Part shown: positions 6,692 to 13,759 of the stretch, in pieces
Layout: the number at the start of each line of letters is the position of its first letter
Position numbering within the stretch: the first letter of the stretch is position 1
Assembly: GCA_038237515.1 (NCBI GenBank)
Contig: JBBRYP010000078.1
Coordinates: 1-15,393 of the forward strand
From: JBBQDZ01 sp038237515
Lineage (GTDB): Bacteria; Actinomycetota; Thermoleophilia; Gaiellales; Gaiellaceae
Direction of reading: 5' to 3'
Length of the DNA stretch: 15,393 nt
The notes under the pieces: generated by a model
What the model saw: the letters and a program-made list of their open reading frames with translations, nothing else
What the model was told of the DNA's origin: nothing
The model's database searches: none
Program-made: the position numbers and the translations under genes

Positions 6692-7897
6692 TCAGCCGCT
6701 CGGGCTTCGTTCGAGTGGGAGCCCAAGCCGCGCCGCCACCGCAGGAAGGCTCGTGCCCTGGACGACAACGGAGAAGGCGACGACGACGAAGACGATCCCG
6801 TAGAGGTCTCGCGCTCGCTCGACCCCTTCCAGGACGGCGAGGGCGGCCAGGAGAATCGGCACCGCCCCCTTGAGGCCGCCCCACATGACGAAGGCCCGTT
6901 CTCTCGATCCGAGACGGGTCCCGCCGAGAAGGACGGCGGCGGCGGCGGGCCGCGCGACGAAGGTCAGGATGAATGCGAGCGCGAGACCTTTCGCCCACAG
7001 GTGATGCGCACCAAGCGCCGCGACCTGGACGCTGAGGCCGAGGGCGACGAAGACGAGGATCTCCGCGAGGGCGGCGAGCGACGTGAGGAAGCGCTCCACC
7101 TCGAAGCCCTCCCGAATCCGGGCGTCTCCGAGGCCGACGGCGGCCACGAAGACGGCCAGGAAGCCCGACCCGTGCGCCGCGGCCGCAGCTCCGTAGATCA
7201 CGCCCGAGAGGGCGAGCGCCCGCAGGGGGTAGAGAGCATCGTTCGGCAGGGCCGTCCGCAGGATCGGCCTCGCGAGGATCGCGGCCGCGATTCCCACCAC
7301 GCCGCCCACGCCCATCTGGAGGCCGAACTCACGAACGACGATCCAGAACGAGCCGTCCGAGTGCGTCGCGAGCTCGATCATGCCGATCATCAGAGCGATC
7401 CCGACAGGGTCGTTCGCACCCGACTCCGCCTTCAGGATCGTCCCGGCCCGCCCGCCGGCCTCGCGGTTCCCGAGCACCGAGAACATCACGGCCGGATCGG
7501 TCGGGGCGACCGCGGCACCGAGGATGCCCGCGGCGATCCACGAGAACCCGAAGAGCAGGTGCGCGGCGCAGGCCATCACCCCAGCGGTGGCGAACGTGCC
7601 GAGGACGCCGAGCGAGAGGGTCGGCCACGCCGAGCCCCGCACCGAGCGCCAGCCCAGCTGCAGGCCGCCGTCGAAGAGGATGACGATCAGTGCCACTGTG
7701 CCGATGCGCGTCACCGTCCTGATCGACAGCGCGCTCTCGAGGGAGGGGAAGAGGTCGGAGACGAGAGCGGCCGCCACGAGGAACAGAGCCGGCCCTGGAA
7801 TCGGAACCCGCGAGGCCAAGCGGTTCGCGGCCACCGCCGCGCCGATCGCGGCGGACACGCCGAGCAGGATCAGGCCGAAGTGGTGGACGTCGGCCAT
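6692..7897 (-). CDS. CPA1-family cation/proton antiporter (NhaP-like)
   Basis: A 401-aa membrane protein with about 12 hydrophobic segments and little else. Family motifs are ILFDGGLQL (73-81), APTDPAVMFSVLG (131-143) and ESGANDPVGIAL (158-169). In the last, N162-D163 is the ion-binding ND pair typical of electroneutral CPA1 Na+/H+ or K+/H+ exchangers. There is no C-terminal TrkA-N/TrkA-C regulatory domain, so it is the short form. It should exchange Na+ or K+ for H+ at the cytoplasmic membrane; ion preference cannot be read. Its stop is 4 nt from the stop of the convergent LOG gene, leaving no room for a separate intergenic terminator. The ATG lies 7 nt after a TACAGT -10 box and has no Shine-Dalgarno, so translation is probably leaderless. 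Confidence 0.9.
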   Translation of the reverse strand: MADVHHFGLILLGVSAAIGAAVAANRLASRVPIPGPALFLVAAALVSDLFPSLESALSIRTVTRIGTVALIVILFDGGLQLGWRSVRGSAWPTLSLGVLGTFATAGVMACAAHLLFGFSWIAAGILGAAVAPTDPAVMFSVLGNREAGGRAGTILKAESGANDPVGIALMIGMIELATHSDGSFWIVVREFGLQMGVGGVVGIAAAILARPILRTALPNDALYPLRALALSGVIYGAAAAAHGSGFLAVFVAAVGLGDARIREGFEVERFLTSLAALAEILVFVALGLSVQVAALGAHHLWAKGLALAFILTFVARPAAAAVLLGGTRLGSRERAFVMWGGLKGAVPILLAALAVLEGVERARDLYGIVFVVVAFSVVVQGTSLPAVAARLGLPLERSPSG

Positions 7898-7904
7898 ACG
7901 GGCG

Positions 7905-7910
7905 ACTGTA
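7905..7910 (-). promoter_or_regulatory. Candidate -10 box (TACAGT), leaderless promoter of the antiporter gene
   Basis: TACAGT on the minus strand ends 7 nt before the ATG at 7897. No ribosome-binding site is present in the gap. Together with the 90-nt intergenic region this suggests the antiporter has its own promoter rather than depending on the carboxypeptidase upstream. Confidence 0.5.
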
Positions 7911-7987
7911 GTGATGCCTCTGCTACTGAGCCTGCGCCGGTCTCCCGAGGCTTCCGGAGCCCGACCTGCCCTGTTTAGCTCGTGTAC

Positions 7988-8968
7988 TTAGCCGCGGGTC
8001 CGGAAGCCGTAGTCGAGCAGGCGGCGGGCGTCCGGGTAGGGATCCGAGGAGTGCAGGACGACGGCCAGGAGGCGAATGCCGTGACGGTGTGCGGAGGCGA
8101 CGAGGCAGTGCGAGGCGATCGTCGTCCAGCCGGTCTTGATGCCGTCGGCGCCGCGGTAGCTCCCGAGGAGGTGATTCTTGTTGACGTAGATCTTGCTGTA
8201 GGTGGGCGCCGCCCACGCGACGTGCTTCACGCGCGTCCGGACGACGGCGCGGAAGCGCGGGTTCTGAAGCGCGTAGCGCGTGATCGTCGCGAGGTCCCAC
8301 GGCGTCGAGTAGTTGCCCCGGTCGACGACGCCGCTCGGGCTCGTGAAGTGGGTGTCTCGGAGGCCGAGTGCCCGGGCCTTCCGGTTCATCAGCGAGAGGA
8401 AGGCGCCGCGGCTGCCCGCCGAGCCGATCGCGAGCGCGAGCGCATCGTCGTTACCCGAGTAGAGCAGAAGCCCGTAGAAGAGCTTCCAGGCCTGCACGCG
8501 CTCGTGCGCACGCAGCCCCTCCCGGAACGGTGCCGAGCGCGGCACCGAGGGGTCGACCGTGACGACGTCGTGCGGGGACAGGCGCTCGAGCGCGACGGCG
8601 GCGGTCATGATCTTCGTCGTCGAGGCGATCGGCAGCCGCAGGTGCTCGTGCTTCGCCCAGAGGACGGCGCCTGTCCGCTCGTCGACGAGGATTGCGGCAG
8701 AGGCCGTGAGCGGGCGATCGAGACCGCCCCGCGCCGGTGCACGCGAGGCTACGAGAAGATGTCGCGGCGCCCGAGGCGGGGAGAGCTTCGCCGCCCGCAA
8801 GCGAGCCGGACGGACGTGCCGAGGAGCCGGCGCCGCCGCTTTCCTGCCGCTCGGCCAGGCTTGCCAGGCACCGAAGGCGCCTGCGAGCACGACCACTGCG
8901 ACGAGGAGAAGGCCGGTGCGACGGGTTCGCCGCCGCCGCACGCCGCCCTGGAGAACCGGAAGCGCCAC
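7988..8968 (-). CDS. D-alanyl-D-alanine carboxypeptidase (peptidase S11, DacA/PBP5-like)
   Basis: A 326-aa penicillin-binding protein. The three active-site motifs are all present: S116-T-T-K119 (nucleophile Ser and general-base Lys), Y-S171-G-N173, and K278-T-G280. It removes the terminal D-Ala from peptidoglycan pentapeptides, limiting cross-linking. Residues 10-18 are very basic (RRRRTRRTG) and 19-36 form one transmembrane helix, so it is anchored N-terminally with the catalytic domain outside. A Pro/Ala/Arg-rich spacer spans about 40-80. The C-terminal PBP5 beta domain is absent, so it is a short S11 form. The GTG start lies 10 nt after a TACACT box. It is divergent from selA with only 34 nt between start codons. 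Confidence 0.92.
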   Translation of the reverse strand: MALPVLQGGVRRRRTRRTGLLLVAVVVLAGAFGAWQAWPSGRKAAAPAPRHVRPARLRAAKLSPPRAPRHLLVASRAPARGGLDRPLTASAAILVDERTGAVLWAKHEHLRLPIASTTKIMTAAVALERLSPHDVVTVDPSVPRSAPFREGLRAHERVQAWKLFYGLLLYSGNDDALALAIGSAGSRGAFLSLMNRKARALGLRDTHFTSPSGVVDRGNYSTPWDLATITRYALQNPRFRAVVRTRVKHVAWAAPTYSKIYVNKNHLLGSYRGADGIKTGWTTIASHCLVASAHRHGIRLLAVVLHSSDPYPDARRLLDYGFRTRG

Positions 8969-8978
8969 AGGCCCGCCG

Positions 8979-8984
8979 AGTGTA
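8979..8984 (-). promoter_or_regulatory. Candidate -10 box (TACACT) of the carboxypeptidase gene
   Basis: TACACT on the minus strand ends 10 nt before the GTG at 8968, giving a predicted leader of only 3-4 nt. It lies only 6 nt from the selA -10 on the opposite strand, so the two promoters must overlap. Confidence 0.45.
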
Positions 8985-8990
8985 ACGCCC

Positions 8991-8996
8991 TATCCT
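8991..8996 (+). promoter_or_regulatory. Candidate -10 box (TATCCT), leaderless promoter of the selA operon
   Basis: TATCCT fits TANNNT and is separated from the selA ATG by exactly 6 nt (8997-9002), so the transcript should start at the ATG. No Shine-Dalgarno is present. The -35 position falls at the divergent GTG of the carboxypeptidase and is not consensus. Confidence 0.55.
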
Positions 8997-9002
8997 TACG
9001 GC

Positions 9003-10334
9003 ATGGATCTGCGCGGGCTGCCCTCGGTGGACGAGCTCGCGCGCGACGAACGGCTCACCCGCTGGGATCGGACCGCCGCGGTCGGGGCAGCCCGCGTGGT
9101 GCTGGCTCGCGCGCGCGAGGACATAAGAGCCGGGTGCGTAAGAGCCGGGTGCGTGCGAGGCGATCTCGTGACACAGGTGTGCGATGAGCTCACGGCCGAA
9201 CGCGAATTCAGGCTCCGTCGGATTCTCAACGCGACTGGGATCGTCATCCACACGAACCTCGGTCGGGCACCGCTGGCAGCGGCGGCGCTCGAGCGCGTCA
9301 TGCAGGTGGGAGGGGGCTACTCGAACCTCGAGTACGACCTCGACGAGGGTCGCCGCGGGTCGCGCCAGGATCATGCCGGCGAGCTCGTGCGCCGCTTGAC
9401 CGGCGCGGAGGCCGCCCTCGTCGTGAACAACAACGCGGCGGCGATCCTCCTTGCCCTGGCGGCGCTCGCCGAGGGGCGCGAGGTGCTCGTCTCGCGCGGC
9501 GAGCTGATCGAGATCGGGGACGGCTTTCGCATTCCCGAGGTGCTCGCGCGGTCGGGGGCGCACCTGATCGAAGTGGGCACGACGAACCGAACGCGCCCCG
9601 AGGACTACGAGCGTGCGATCCGACCCGGCACGGCGCTCATCCTGCGCGTGCACCAGTCGAACTTCCGCCTCGTCGGCTTCACGGAGCGGCCGTCGGTCGA
9701 GAATCTTGCCGCCGTCGCGGCGGGCGCCGACGTGCCGCTCGTCGACGATCTGGGCTCCGGCGTGCTCGGGATTCCAAGTAACACTGTGTTACTTGGCGGC
9801 GAGCCCTCGGCGAGAGAGTCGCTCGCCGCGGGTGCGGATCTCGTCTGCTTCTCGGGCGACAAGCTCCTCGGCGGCCCGCAGGCGGGGATCGTCGCCGGCC
9901 GCGGCGAGCTCGTGGAGCGGCTCCGCCGCCACCCGCTCCACCGAGCGCTGCGGGCGGACAAGCTGACCCTCGCCGCCCTCGAGGGGACTCTGGCGCTCTA
10001 CCTCGACCCGCACCGCGCGCGGCTGGAAATCCCTGTGCTGCGGATGGTCGGCCAGCAGCCCGAAGAGGTGCGGCGCCGGGCAGAGAGGCTGGCGGTACTC
10101 ACCGGCGGCGAGGTCGAGCCGACGATCGGTCGCGTCGGCGGTGGCGCCCTGCCGCTCGCGGAGCTTCCGAGCTTCGCGTGCGCCGTCGAGGAGGACCTGG
10201 CGGCGCCGCTGCGGAGCGCCGACCCGCCGGTTGTGGGGATCGTCCGCGACGGCCGGTGTCTGCTCGACTGCCTCACCCTGGCCGATGCCGAGGTGGACGA
10301 GGTCGCGGCAGCCGTCGTACGCGCCAGGGCGTGA
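9003..10334 (+). CDS. selA: L-seryl-tRNA(Sec) selenium transferase, SelA
   Basis: A 443-aa PLP enzyme that converts Ser-tRNA(Sec) to Sec-tRNA(Sec) with selenophosphate. Diagnostic stretches are RRILNATGIVIHTNLGRAPL (72-91), GYSNLEYDLDEGRRGSR (105-121), VVNNNAAAILLAL (140-152), EVGTTNRTRPEDY (190-202), RVHQSNFRLVGFTERP (215-230) and FSGDKLLGGPQAGI (283-296), where K287 is the PLP Schiff-base lysine. Length is near the family norm (about 460). The ATG at 9003 fits the leaderless promoter; the open frame upstream is antisense to the carboxypeptidase. Two oddities occur inside the gene: a 15-bp tandem duplication (residues about 42-51) and an AT-rich perfect palindrome (residues 258-265) placed just before the PLP-lysine region. 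Its stop overlaps the next gene's GTG by 4 nt. Confidence 0.97.
   Translation: MDLRGLPSVDELARDERLTRWDRTAAVGAARVVLARAREDIRAGCVRAGCVRGDLVTQVCDELTAEREFRLRRILNATGIVIHTNLGRAPLAAAALERVMQVGGGYSNLEYDLDEGRRGSRQDHAGELVRRLTGAEAALVVNNNAAAILLALAALAEGREVLVSRGELIEIGDGFRIPEVLARSGAHLIEVGTTNRTRPEDYERAIRPGTALILRVHQSNFRLVGFTERPSVENLAAVAAGADVPLVDDLGSGVLGIPSNTVLLGGEPSARESLAAGADLVCFSGDKLLGGPQAGIVAGRGELVERLRRHPLHRALRADKLTLAALEGTLALYLDPHRARLEIPVLRMVGQQPEEVRRRAERLAVLTGGEVEPTIGRVGGGALPLAELPSFACAVEEDLAAPLRSADPPVVGIVRDGRCLLDCLTLADAEVDEVAAAVVRARA
9125..9154 (+). repeat. 15-bp perfect tandem duplication inside selA
   Basis: aagagccgggtgcgt occurs twice back to back (9125-9139 and 9140-9154). It stays in frame and doubles a five-residue unit (RAGCV RAGCV) in the N-terminal helical domain of SelA. 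Confidence 0.9.
9774..9796 (+). repeat. Perfect 11+1+11 palindrome inside selA
   Basis: ccaagtaacac (9774-9784), a single t, then gtgttacttgg (9786-9796) form a perfect inverted repeat. It is about 43% G+C in a gene near 70% G+C and uses AGT, ACT, TTA and CTT codons that are rare here. It encodes PSNTVLLG between DDLGSG and GEPSARESLAAGADL. The same element is not seen elsewhere in the window. It looks inserted, or conserved at DNA level, rather than chosen for its protein sequence. Confidence 0.9.
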
Positions 10335-11287
10335 GCGCGCGGCCGCCGCAGTCGCTCATCTGGGACCTCCTCCGTGGAGCAATGACGACGAAGGCGCTCG
10401 GAATGGCGGCCGACCTCCGGCTTGCAGAGGCACTTGCCGCCGGGCCACGAGCGGTTACGGAGGTCGCGGCCGAGACCGGTGCCGACCCCGACACGCTCCG
10501 GCGGATCCTGCGCGCGCTGGCGAGCGACGGCGTCTTCGCCGAGGTCGAAGACGGTCTTTTCGGAAATACCGAGGCCTCGCTGCTCCTGCGCGACGACGCG
10601 CCACCGCGGGACTTCGCCCACCTGTTCGGCGGCCCCTGGTACAGCGCCATCGGGCACCTCGATCCGCGTACGGGCGACTCCAGCTTCCCGCGGACGTTCG
10701 GCGTCGACTTCTGGGCCTGGCTCGCGGAGCATCCGGAGGAACGCGCGGCGTTCGACCGCGCGATGGCGGATGGAAAGGAGGCACGGGTCGAGCGGCTTGC
10801 AGCGATCCAATGGCGGGGGGACGAGACGATCGTGGACGTCGGTGGCGGCGACGGCTCGCTGCTCGTCGCGCTGATCGAGGGCCGGCCGGGGCTACGCGGC
10901 ATCGTGGTCGACCTGCCGGAGACTGTCCGCGACGAAACAGCCCTCGGCAATCGCATCGAGTTCGTCGCGGGCAGCTTCTTCGAGCGCGTCCCGGCCGGTG
11001 ACGTCTATGTCCTCGGGACGATCCTCCACAATTGGGACGACGAGGCGGCGGCCGCAATCCTGCACACGATCCGCTCGGACGCGCCCGCAGGCGCCCGGGT
11101 GCTCATCCTCGACGCGGTCGTTCCGGCCGGCAACGACCCGCATGGCGCGAAGTGGCTCGACCTGCTCATGCTCGCCCTCTTCAGTGGCCGCGAGCGCACC
11201 GAGACCGAATGGCGAACTCTGCTGGAGAGCACCGGCCTCTACATCGATGCGATCGGCGATCGCTTGATCCAGGCCTCATGCCCCTGA
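10331..11287 (+). CDS. O-methyltransferase-like protein (COMT/acetylserotonin methyltransferase type) between selA and selB
   Basis: A 318-aa SAM-dependent methyltransferase of the plant-COMT type. Residues 1-80 form the N-terminal winged-helix dimerisation domain (SLIWDLLRGAMTTKALGMAADLRLAEAL; DPDTLRRILRALASDGVFAE). The Rossmann domain has the SAM motif VDVGGGDGSLL (168-178), the acidic ribose contact VVDLPETV (192-199), and the expected catalytic base H233 in LGTILHNWDDEAAAAIL. The C-terminus (EWRTLLESTGLYIDAIGDRLIQASCP) ends as the family normally does. Start: the GTG overlaps the selA stop as GTGA, and the conserved N-terminal domain extends upstream of the ATG at 10382, so GTG 10331 is preferred. 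The 3' end overlaps selB by 10 nt. The substrate is unknown. The position inside the Sec operon suggests a selenium- or thiol-related acceptor, which is inference only. Confidence 0.9.
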   Translation: MSARPPQSLIWDLLRGAMTTKALGMAADLRLAEALAAGPRAVTEVAAETGADPDTLRRILRALASDGVFAEVEDGLFGNTEASLLLRDDAPPRDFAHLFGGPWYSAIGHLDPRTGDSSFPRTFGVDFWAWLAEHPEERAAFDRAMADGKEARVERLAAIQWRGDETIVDVGGGDGSLLVALIEGRPGLRGIVVDLPETVRDETALGNRIEFVAGSFFERVPAGDVYVLGTILHNWDDEAAAAILHTIRSDAPAGARVLILDAVVPAGNDPHGAKWLDLLMLALFSGRERTETEWRTLLESTGLYIDAIGDRLIQASCP

Positions 11288-13032
11288 CGGTCGGCACGGC
11301 CGGCCACATCGACCACGGCAAGACCTGGCTCGTGCGCGCGCTGACGGGAAAAGACACCGATCGCCTGCCGGAGGAGAAGGCGAGGGGCATTTCCGTCGAC
11401 CTCGGCTACGCGCCGCTGGAGCTCCCCGACGGCCGGCGGCTGTCGGTCGTGGACGTCCCCGGGCACGAGCGGTTCATTCGCAACATGGTCGCGGGCGCCA
11501 CCGGCGTCGACCTCTTCCTGCTCGTCGTCGACGCCGGCGAGGGCGCGCGGCCGCAGACCCACGAGCACCTGGCGATCCTCCGCCTGCTGGGCATCGACAA
11601 CGGCGTCGTCGCCGTCACGAAGTCCGACGCGGTGGACGGGGAGACGCTCGAGCTTGCGATCGAGGAGGCGCTCGAGCTCGTGCCCGGGGCCGAGGTGGTT
11701 GCCGTCAGCGCCGTCACCGGCGAGGGGCTGCCCGAGCTCCGGCGCGCTCTCGCCGCGGCCGCTGCTCGTGTGGTCGCGCGCCCGGACACCCGGCCGACGA
11801 GGCTCTTCGTCGACCGGTCGTTCACCCTGCGCGGCGTCGGGACGATAGTCACCGGGACGCTCTGGTCGGGCTCGATCGGCCCGGGCGACGAGCTGCGGAC
11901 AGAGCCGGCCGGGCTGCCGGTCCGCGTGCGCAGCGTCCAGGTGCACGATCGGCGGGTGGAGCGGGCGGATGCGGGACAGCGCGTCGCGGTGAACCTGCCC
12001 GGGATCGAGCGGTCGCGGATCGGACGCGGCGACGCGCTCGTCGCGCCCGGCGCGTACCCCGTCAGTTTTCGCCTCGACGTACTGCTCGAGGAGCTCGAGC
12101 CGATTCCCGACCACGCACGCGTCCAGGTCCACCAGGGGACGGCCGAGTCCCCGGCACGAGTCGTGAAGGTCGGGCGCTACGCCCAGCTCCGCCTCGACCG
12201 CCCGGTGGTTGCCGCCCGCGGCGACCGGGTGATCATCCGGGCCAGCTCAACCCTGGGCGGCGGTGTCGTACTCGATCCGGCGCCGCCGAGACGCGTCGAC
12301 GCAGCACGCCTCGAGCTGCTCGAGCGAGCAGATCCCGCCTCGATCGTGCGTGCGACGGTGCACGAGCCCGTGAGACGGGAAACGCTCGCACGACGAGGGC
12401 TGCTCGCGCCGCCCGAGCTCGAGCGAGGCCTGAGGGCCGTGCTCCGCGCGGGCGACTGGTACCTGGCGCCGGAATGGCTCGACGAGCTCCGAGAGCGCGT
12501 GCACGCGCGAGTGGCCGAACGCGCGGAGTCCGCGCCGCTCGATCCCGGTGTGCCGCTCGCGGAGCTCCTGCCGCGCCGTCCCTGGGCGAGCGCGGTCGCC
12601 CCTCTGCTCGGGCTCGAGCTGCGTGACGGAAAGGCGTACCTGCCGGGCCTTGCCGCCACTCTGGGGAACCGATCGGTCGAGGCAGCAGAGGCGGAGGCGG
12701 CTCTCGCCGCCGCGGGCACGAACGGCGTGAAGATGGAGGAACGCGAGCTCCTCGGATACCTCGAGGAAACCGGCCGTCTCGTCTCGCTCGGGGGCGGCCT
12801 CGCCGTCGGCGCCGCAGCCTACGAGGAGGCGCGGCGGGTGCTCGTCGAGGAGTGCGAGCGCGCCGGCTCGATCCGCCTTGCCCGATTCCGCGACCTTCTC
12901 GGAAACTCACGCCGCCCGGCACAGCTCCTGCTCGAGCGCTTCGATGCGGACGGCCTGACGCGCCGGCAGGGGGAGGAACGGGTCCTGCGGCGAGCGGCGC
13001 TCGCAGCTAGACGAGCGTCGCCAGAGGGGTAA
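11278..13032 (+). CDS. selB: Selenocysteine-specific elongation factor SelB
   Basis: A 584-aa translational GTPase. The G domain carries GHIDHGKT (9-16, P-loop), DVPGHE (59-64), TKSD (114-117) and SAVTGEG (144-150). EF-Tu-like beta-barrels follow (RLFVDRSFTLRGVGTIVTGTL; GQRVAVNLPGIERSRIGRGD). From about residue 390 come the SelB C-terminal winged-helix repeats (VHEPVRRETLARRGLL; RLARFRDLLGNSRRPAQLLLERFDADGLTRR), which bind the mRNA SECIS hairpin. It carries Sec-tRNA to UGA codons marked by SECIS elements. Length is close to E. coli SelB (614). The ATG lies inside the last codons of the methyltransferase (10-nt overlap), so the three genes are translationally coupled. Confidence 0.96.
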   Translation: MPLTVGTAGHIDHGKTWLVRALTGKDTDRLPEEKARGISVDLGYAPLELPDGRRLSVVDVPGHERFIRNMVAGATGVDLFLLVVDAGEGARPQTHEHLAILRLLGIDNGVVAVTKSDAVDGETLELAIEEALELVPGAEVVAVSAVTGEGLPELRRALAAAAARVVARPDTRPTRLFVDRSFTLRGVGTIVTGTLWSGSIGPGDELRTEPAGLPVRVRSVQVHDRRVERADAGQRVAVNLPGIERSRIGRGDALVAPGAYPVSFRLDVLLEELEPIPDHARVQVHQGTAESPARVVKVGRYAQLRLDRPVVAARGDRVIIRASSTLGGGVVLDPAPPRRVDAARLELLERADPASIVRATVHEPVRRETLARRGLLAPPELERGLRAVLRAGDWYLAPEWLDELRERVHARVAERAESAPLDPGVPLAELLPRRPWASAVAPLLGLELRDGKAYLPGLAATLGNRSVEAAEAEAALAAAGTNGVKMEERELLGYLEETGRLVSLGGGLAVGAAAYEEARRVLVEECERAGSIRLARFRDLLGNSRRPAQLLLERFDADGLTRRQGEERVLRRAALAARRASPEG

Positions 13033-13160
13033 GGGCCTGGCCGGAAAGTGGCCACGGTGGATGACACGCGACACGTGGCTTGAGGCAAGGACGCAGGGAG
13101 CGGAGGTATGCAGGCATATCTGCGCGATCGAGGACGCCGCATCGAGGCGCGTGACGCCTG

Positions 13161-13721
13161 TCAGGCGCCCCGGTTCACTTTTCCGGCCAAACCCTTCAGC
13201 CGCACCTCCAACCGGCACGCGTCGTCCCCGCGGAGCATGCAGCTCGTCTCGTCGATCTGCGAGGTCTCGCCGTAGTGCATTGCGGTTCCTTCGACCAGGC
13301 CGCGGAGCAGAACACACAGGTGGCGGCGTGAGGCATACTCGATCTGGAGGCGGTCGGCGTCGAGCCGGACGACGTGCAGCTGCGGCGGCGCCGCGTTTGG
13401 GATCGTGGCGCGCACGAGCTCGTGGATTCGGGTCTCCACCGTGAGCAGGAACTCGGAAGCCGACGGAGCGATCGCGAAGAACGCCGGGTAGAGGCGCGCG
13501 AAGGTCTTGCTGGCCGTGAAGACGCCGAAGTCGTACTCGATTTGGGCGGCGGTTCGTCCGCTCGCCGCAGCGGCGCGCGCGACCAGCGCGGCGAGCCTCT
13601 CGTCGGGGTAGGCCTCGCTCAGGAGGTAGAGGGGCTCGTCCTCGAACACCCCGCGTGCAGTGTCGGCTCCAAGCGCCGCCGTCACGTAGTCGCGGAGGCT
13701 CGTGAAGATGACTCCGTGCAC
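13161..13721 (-). CDS. H-NOX haem/nitric-oxide-binding protein (HNOB domain)
   Basis: A 186-aa stand-alone H-NOX domain. The start MHGVIFTSLRDYVTAALG matches the family N-terminus. The proximal haem ligand is His100 in VETRIHELVRATIPNAAPPQL. The haem-propionate motif Y-x-S-x-R is present as Y129-A-S131-R-R133. The C-terminal GDDACRLEV is also typical. It binds haem and senses NO (or O2), usually signalling to a histidine kinase or diguanylate cyclase. No such partner is adjacent; the cognate kinase may be elsewhere. It begins with GTG 9 nt after a TAAGAT -10, is divergent from tRNA-Sec, and converges on selB (128-nt gap). It stops at UGA, but the domain is complete there, so this reads as a normal stop. 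Confidence 0.9.
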   Translation of the reverse strand: MHGVIFTSLRDYVTAALGADTARGVFEDEPLYLLSEAYPDERLAALVARAAAASGRTAAQIEYDFGVFTASKTFARLYPAFFAIAPSASEFLLTVETRIHELVRATIPNAAPPQLHVVRLDADRLQIEYASRRHLCVLLRGLVEGTAMHYGETSQIDETSCMLRGDDACRLEVRLKGLAGKVNRGA

Positions 13722-13730
13722 GCGGGGCCG

Positions 13731-13736
13731 ATCTTA
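13731..13736 (-). promoter_or_regulatory. Candidate -10 box (TAAGAT) of the H-NOX gene
   Basis: TAAGAT on the minus strand ends 9 nt before the GTG at 13721, giving a leader of 2-3 nt. It is 8 nt from the divergent tRNA-Sec -10, so the two promoters share their upstream DNA. Confidence 0.45.
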
Positions 13737-13744
13737 TGCCGCGG

Positions 13745-13750
13745 TACAGT
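13745..13750 (+). promoter_or_regulatory. Candidate -10 box (TACAGT) of tRNA-Sec
   Basis: TACAGT lies 9 nt before the first base of tRNA-Sec. It sits inside a small inverted repeat, GCGGT (13741-13745) ... ACCGC (13753-13757), which could be an operator or a 5' leader hairpin. The -35 region is not recognisable. Confidence 0.4.
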
Positions 13751-13759
13751 GAACCGCAG

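Noticed and set aside
6611..7978. Long plus-strand ORF of 455 aa opposite the antiporter
   Set aside because: It is composed mainly of Arg, Asp, Glu and Pro; the opposite strand encodes a motif-complete CPA1 antiporter.
11285..11340. UGA stop of the methyltransferase as a Sec codon
   Set aside because: The protein ends at the normal family C-terminus, and readthrough would only translate selB in the wrong frame to a stop about 19 codons later.
13038..13079. Hairpins after selB (TGGCC...GGCCA at 13038-13054; GCCACG...CGTGGC at 13051-13079) as a terminator
   Set aside because: The stems are short, overlap each other and lack a T tract, so termination could not be supported above background for such GC-rich DNA.
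13130..13163. UGA at the end of the H-NOX gene as a selenocysteine codon with a following SECIS hairpin
   Set aside because: The H-NOX domain is complete at the UGA and the downstream frame is Arg/Pro-rich with no family resemblance. A small hairpin (aggcg...cgcct) follows but lacks a convincing apical GU loop.
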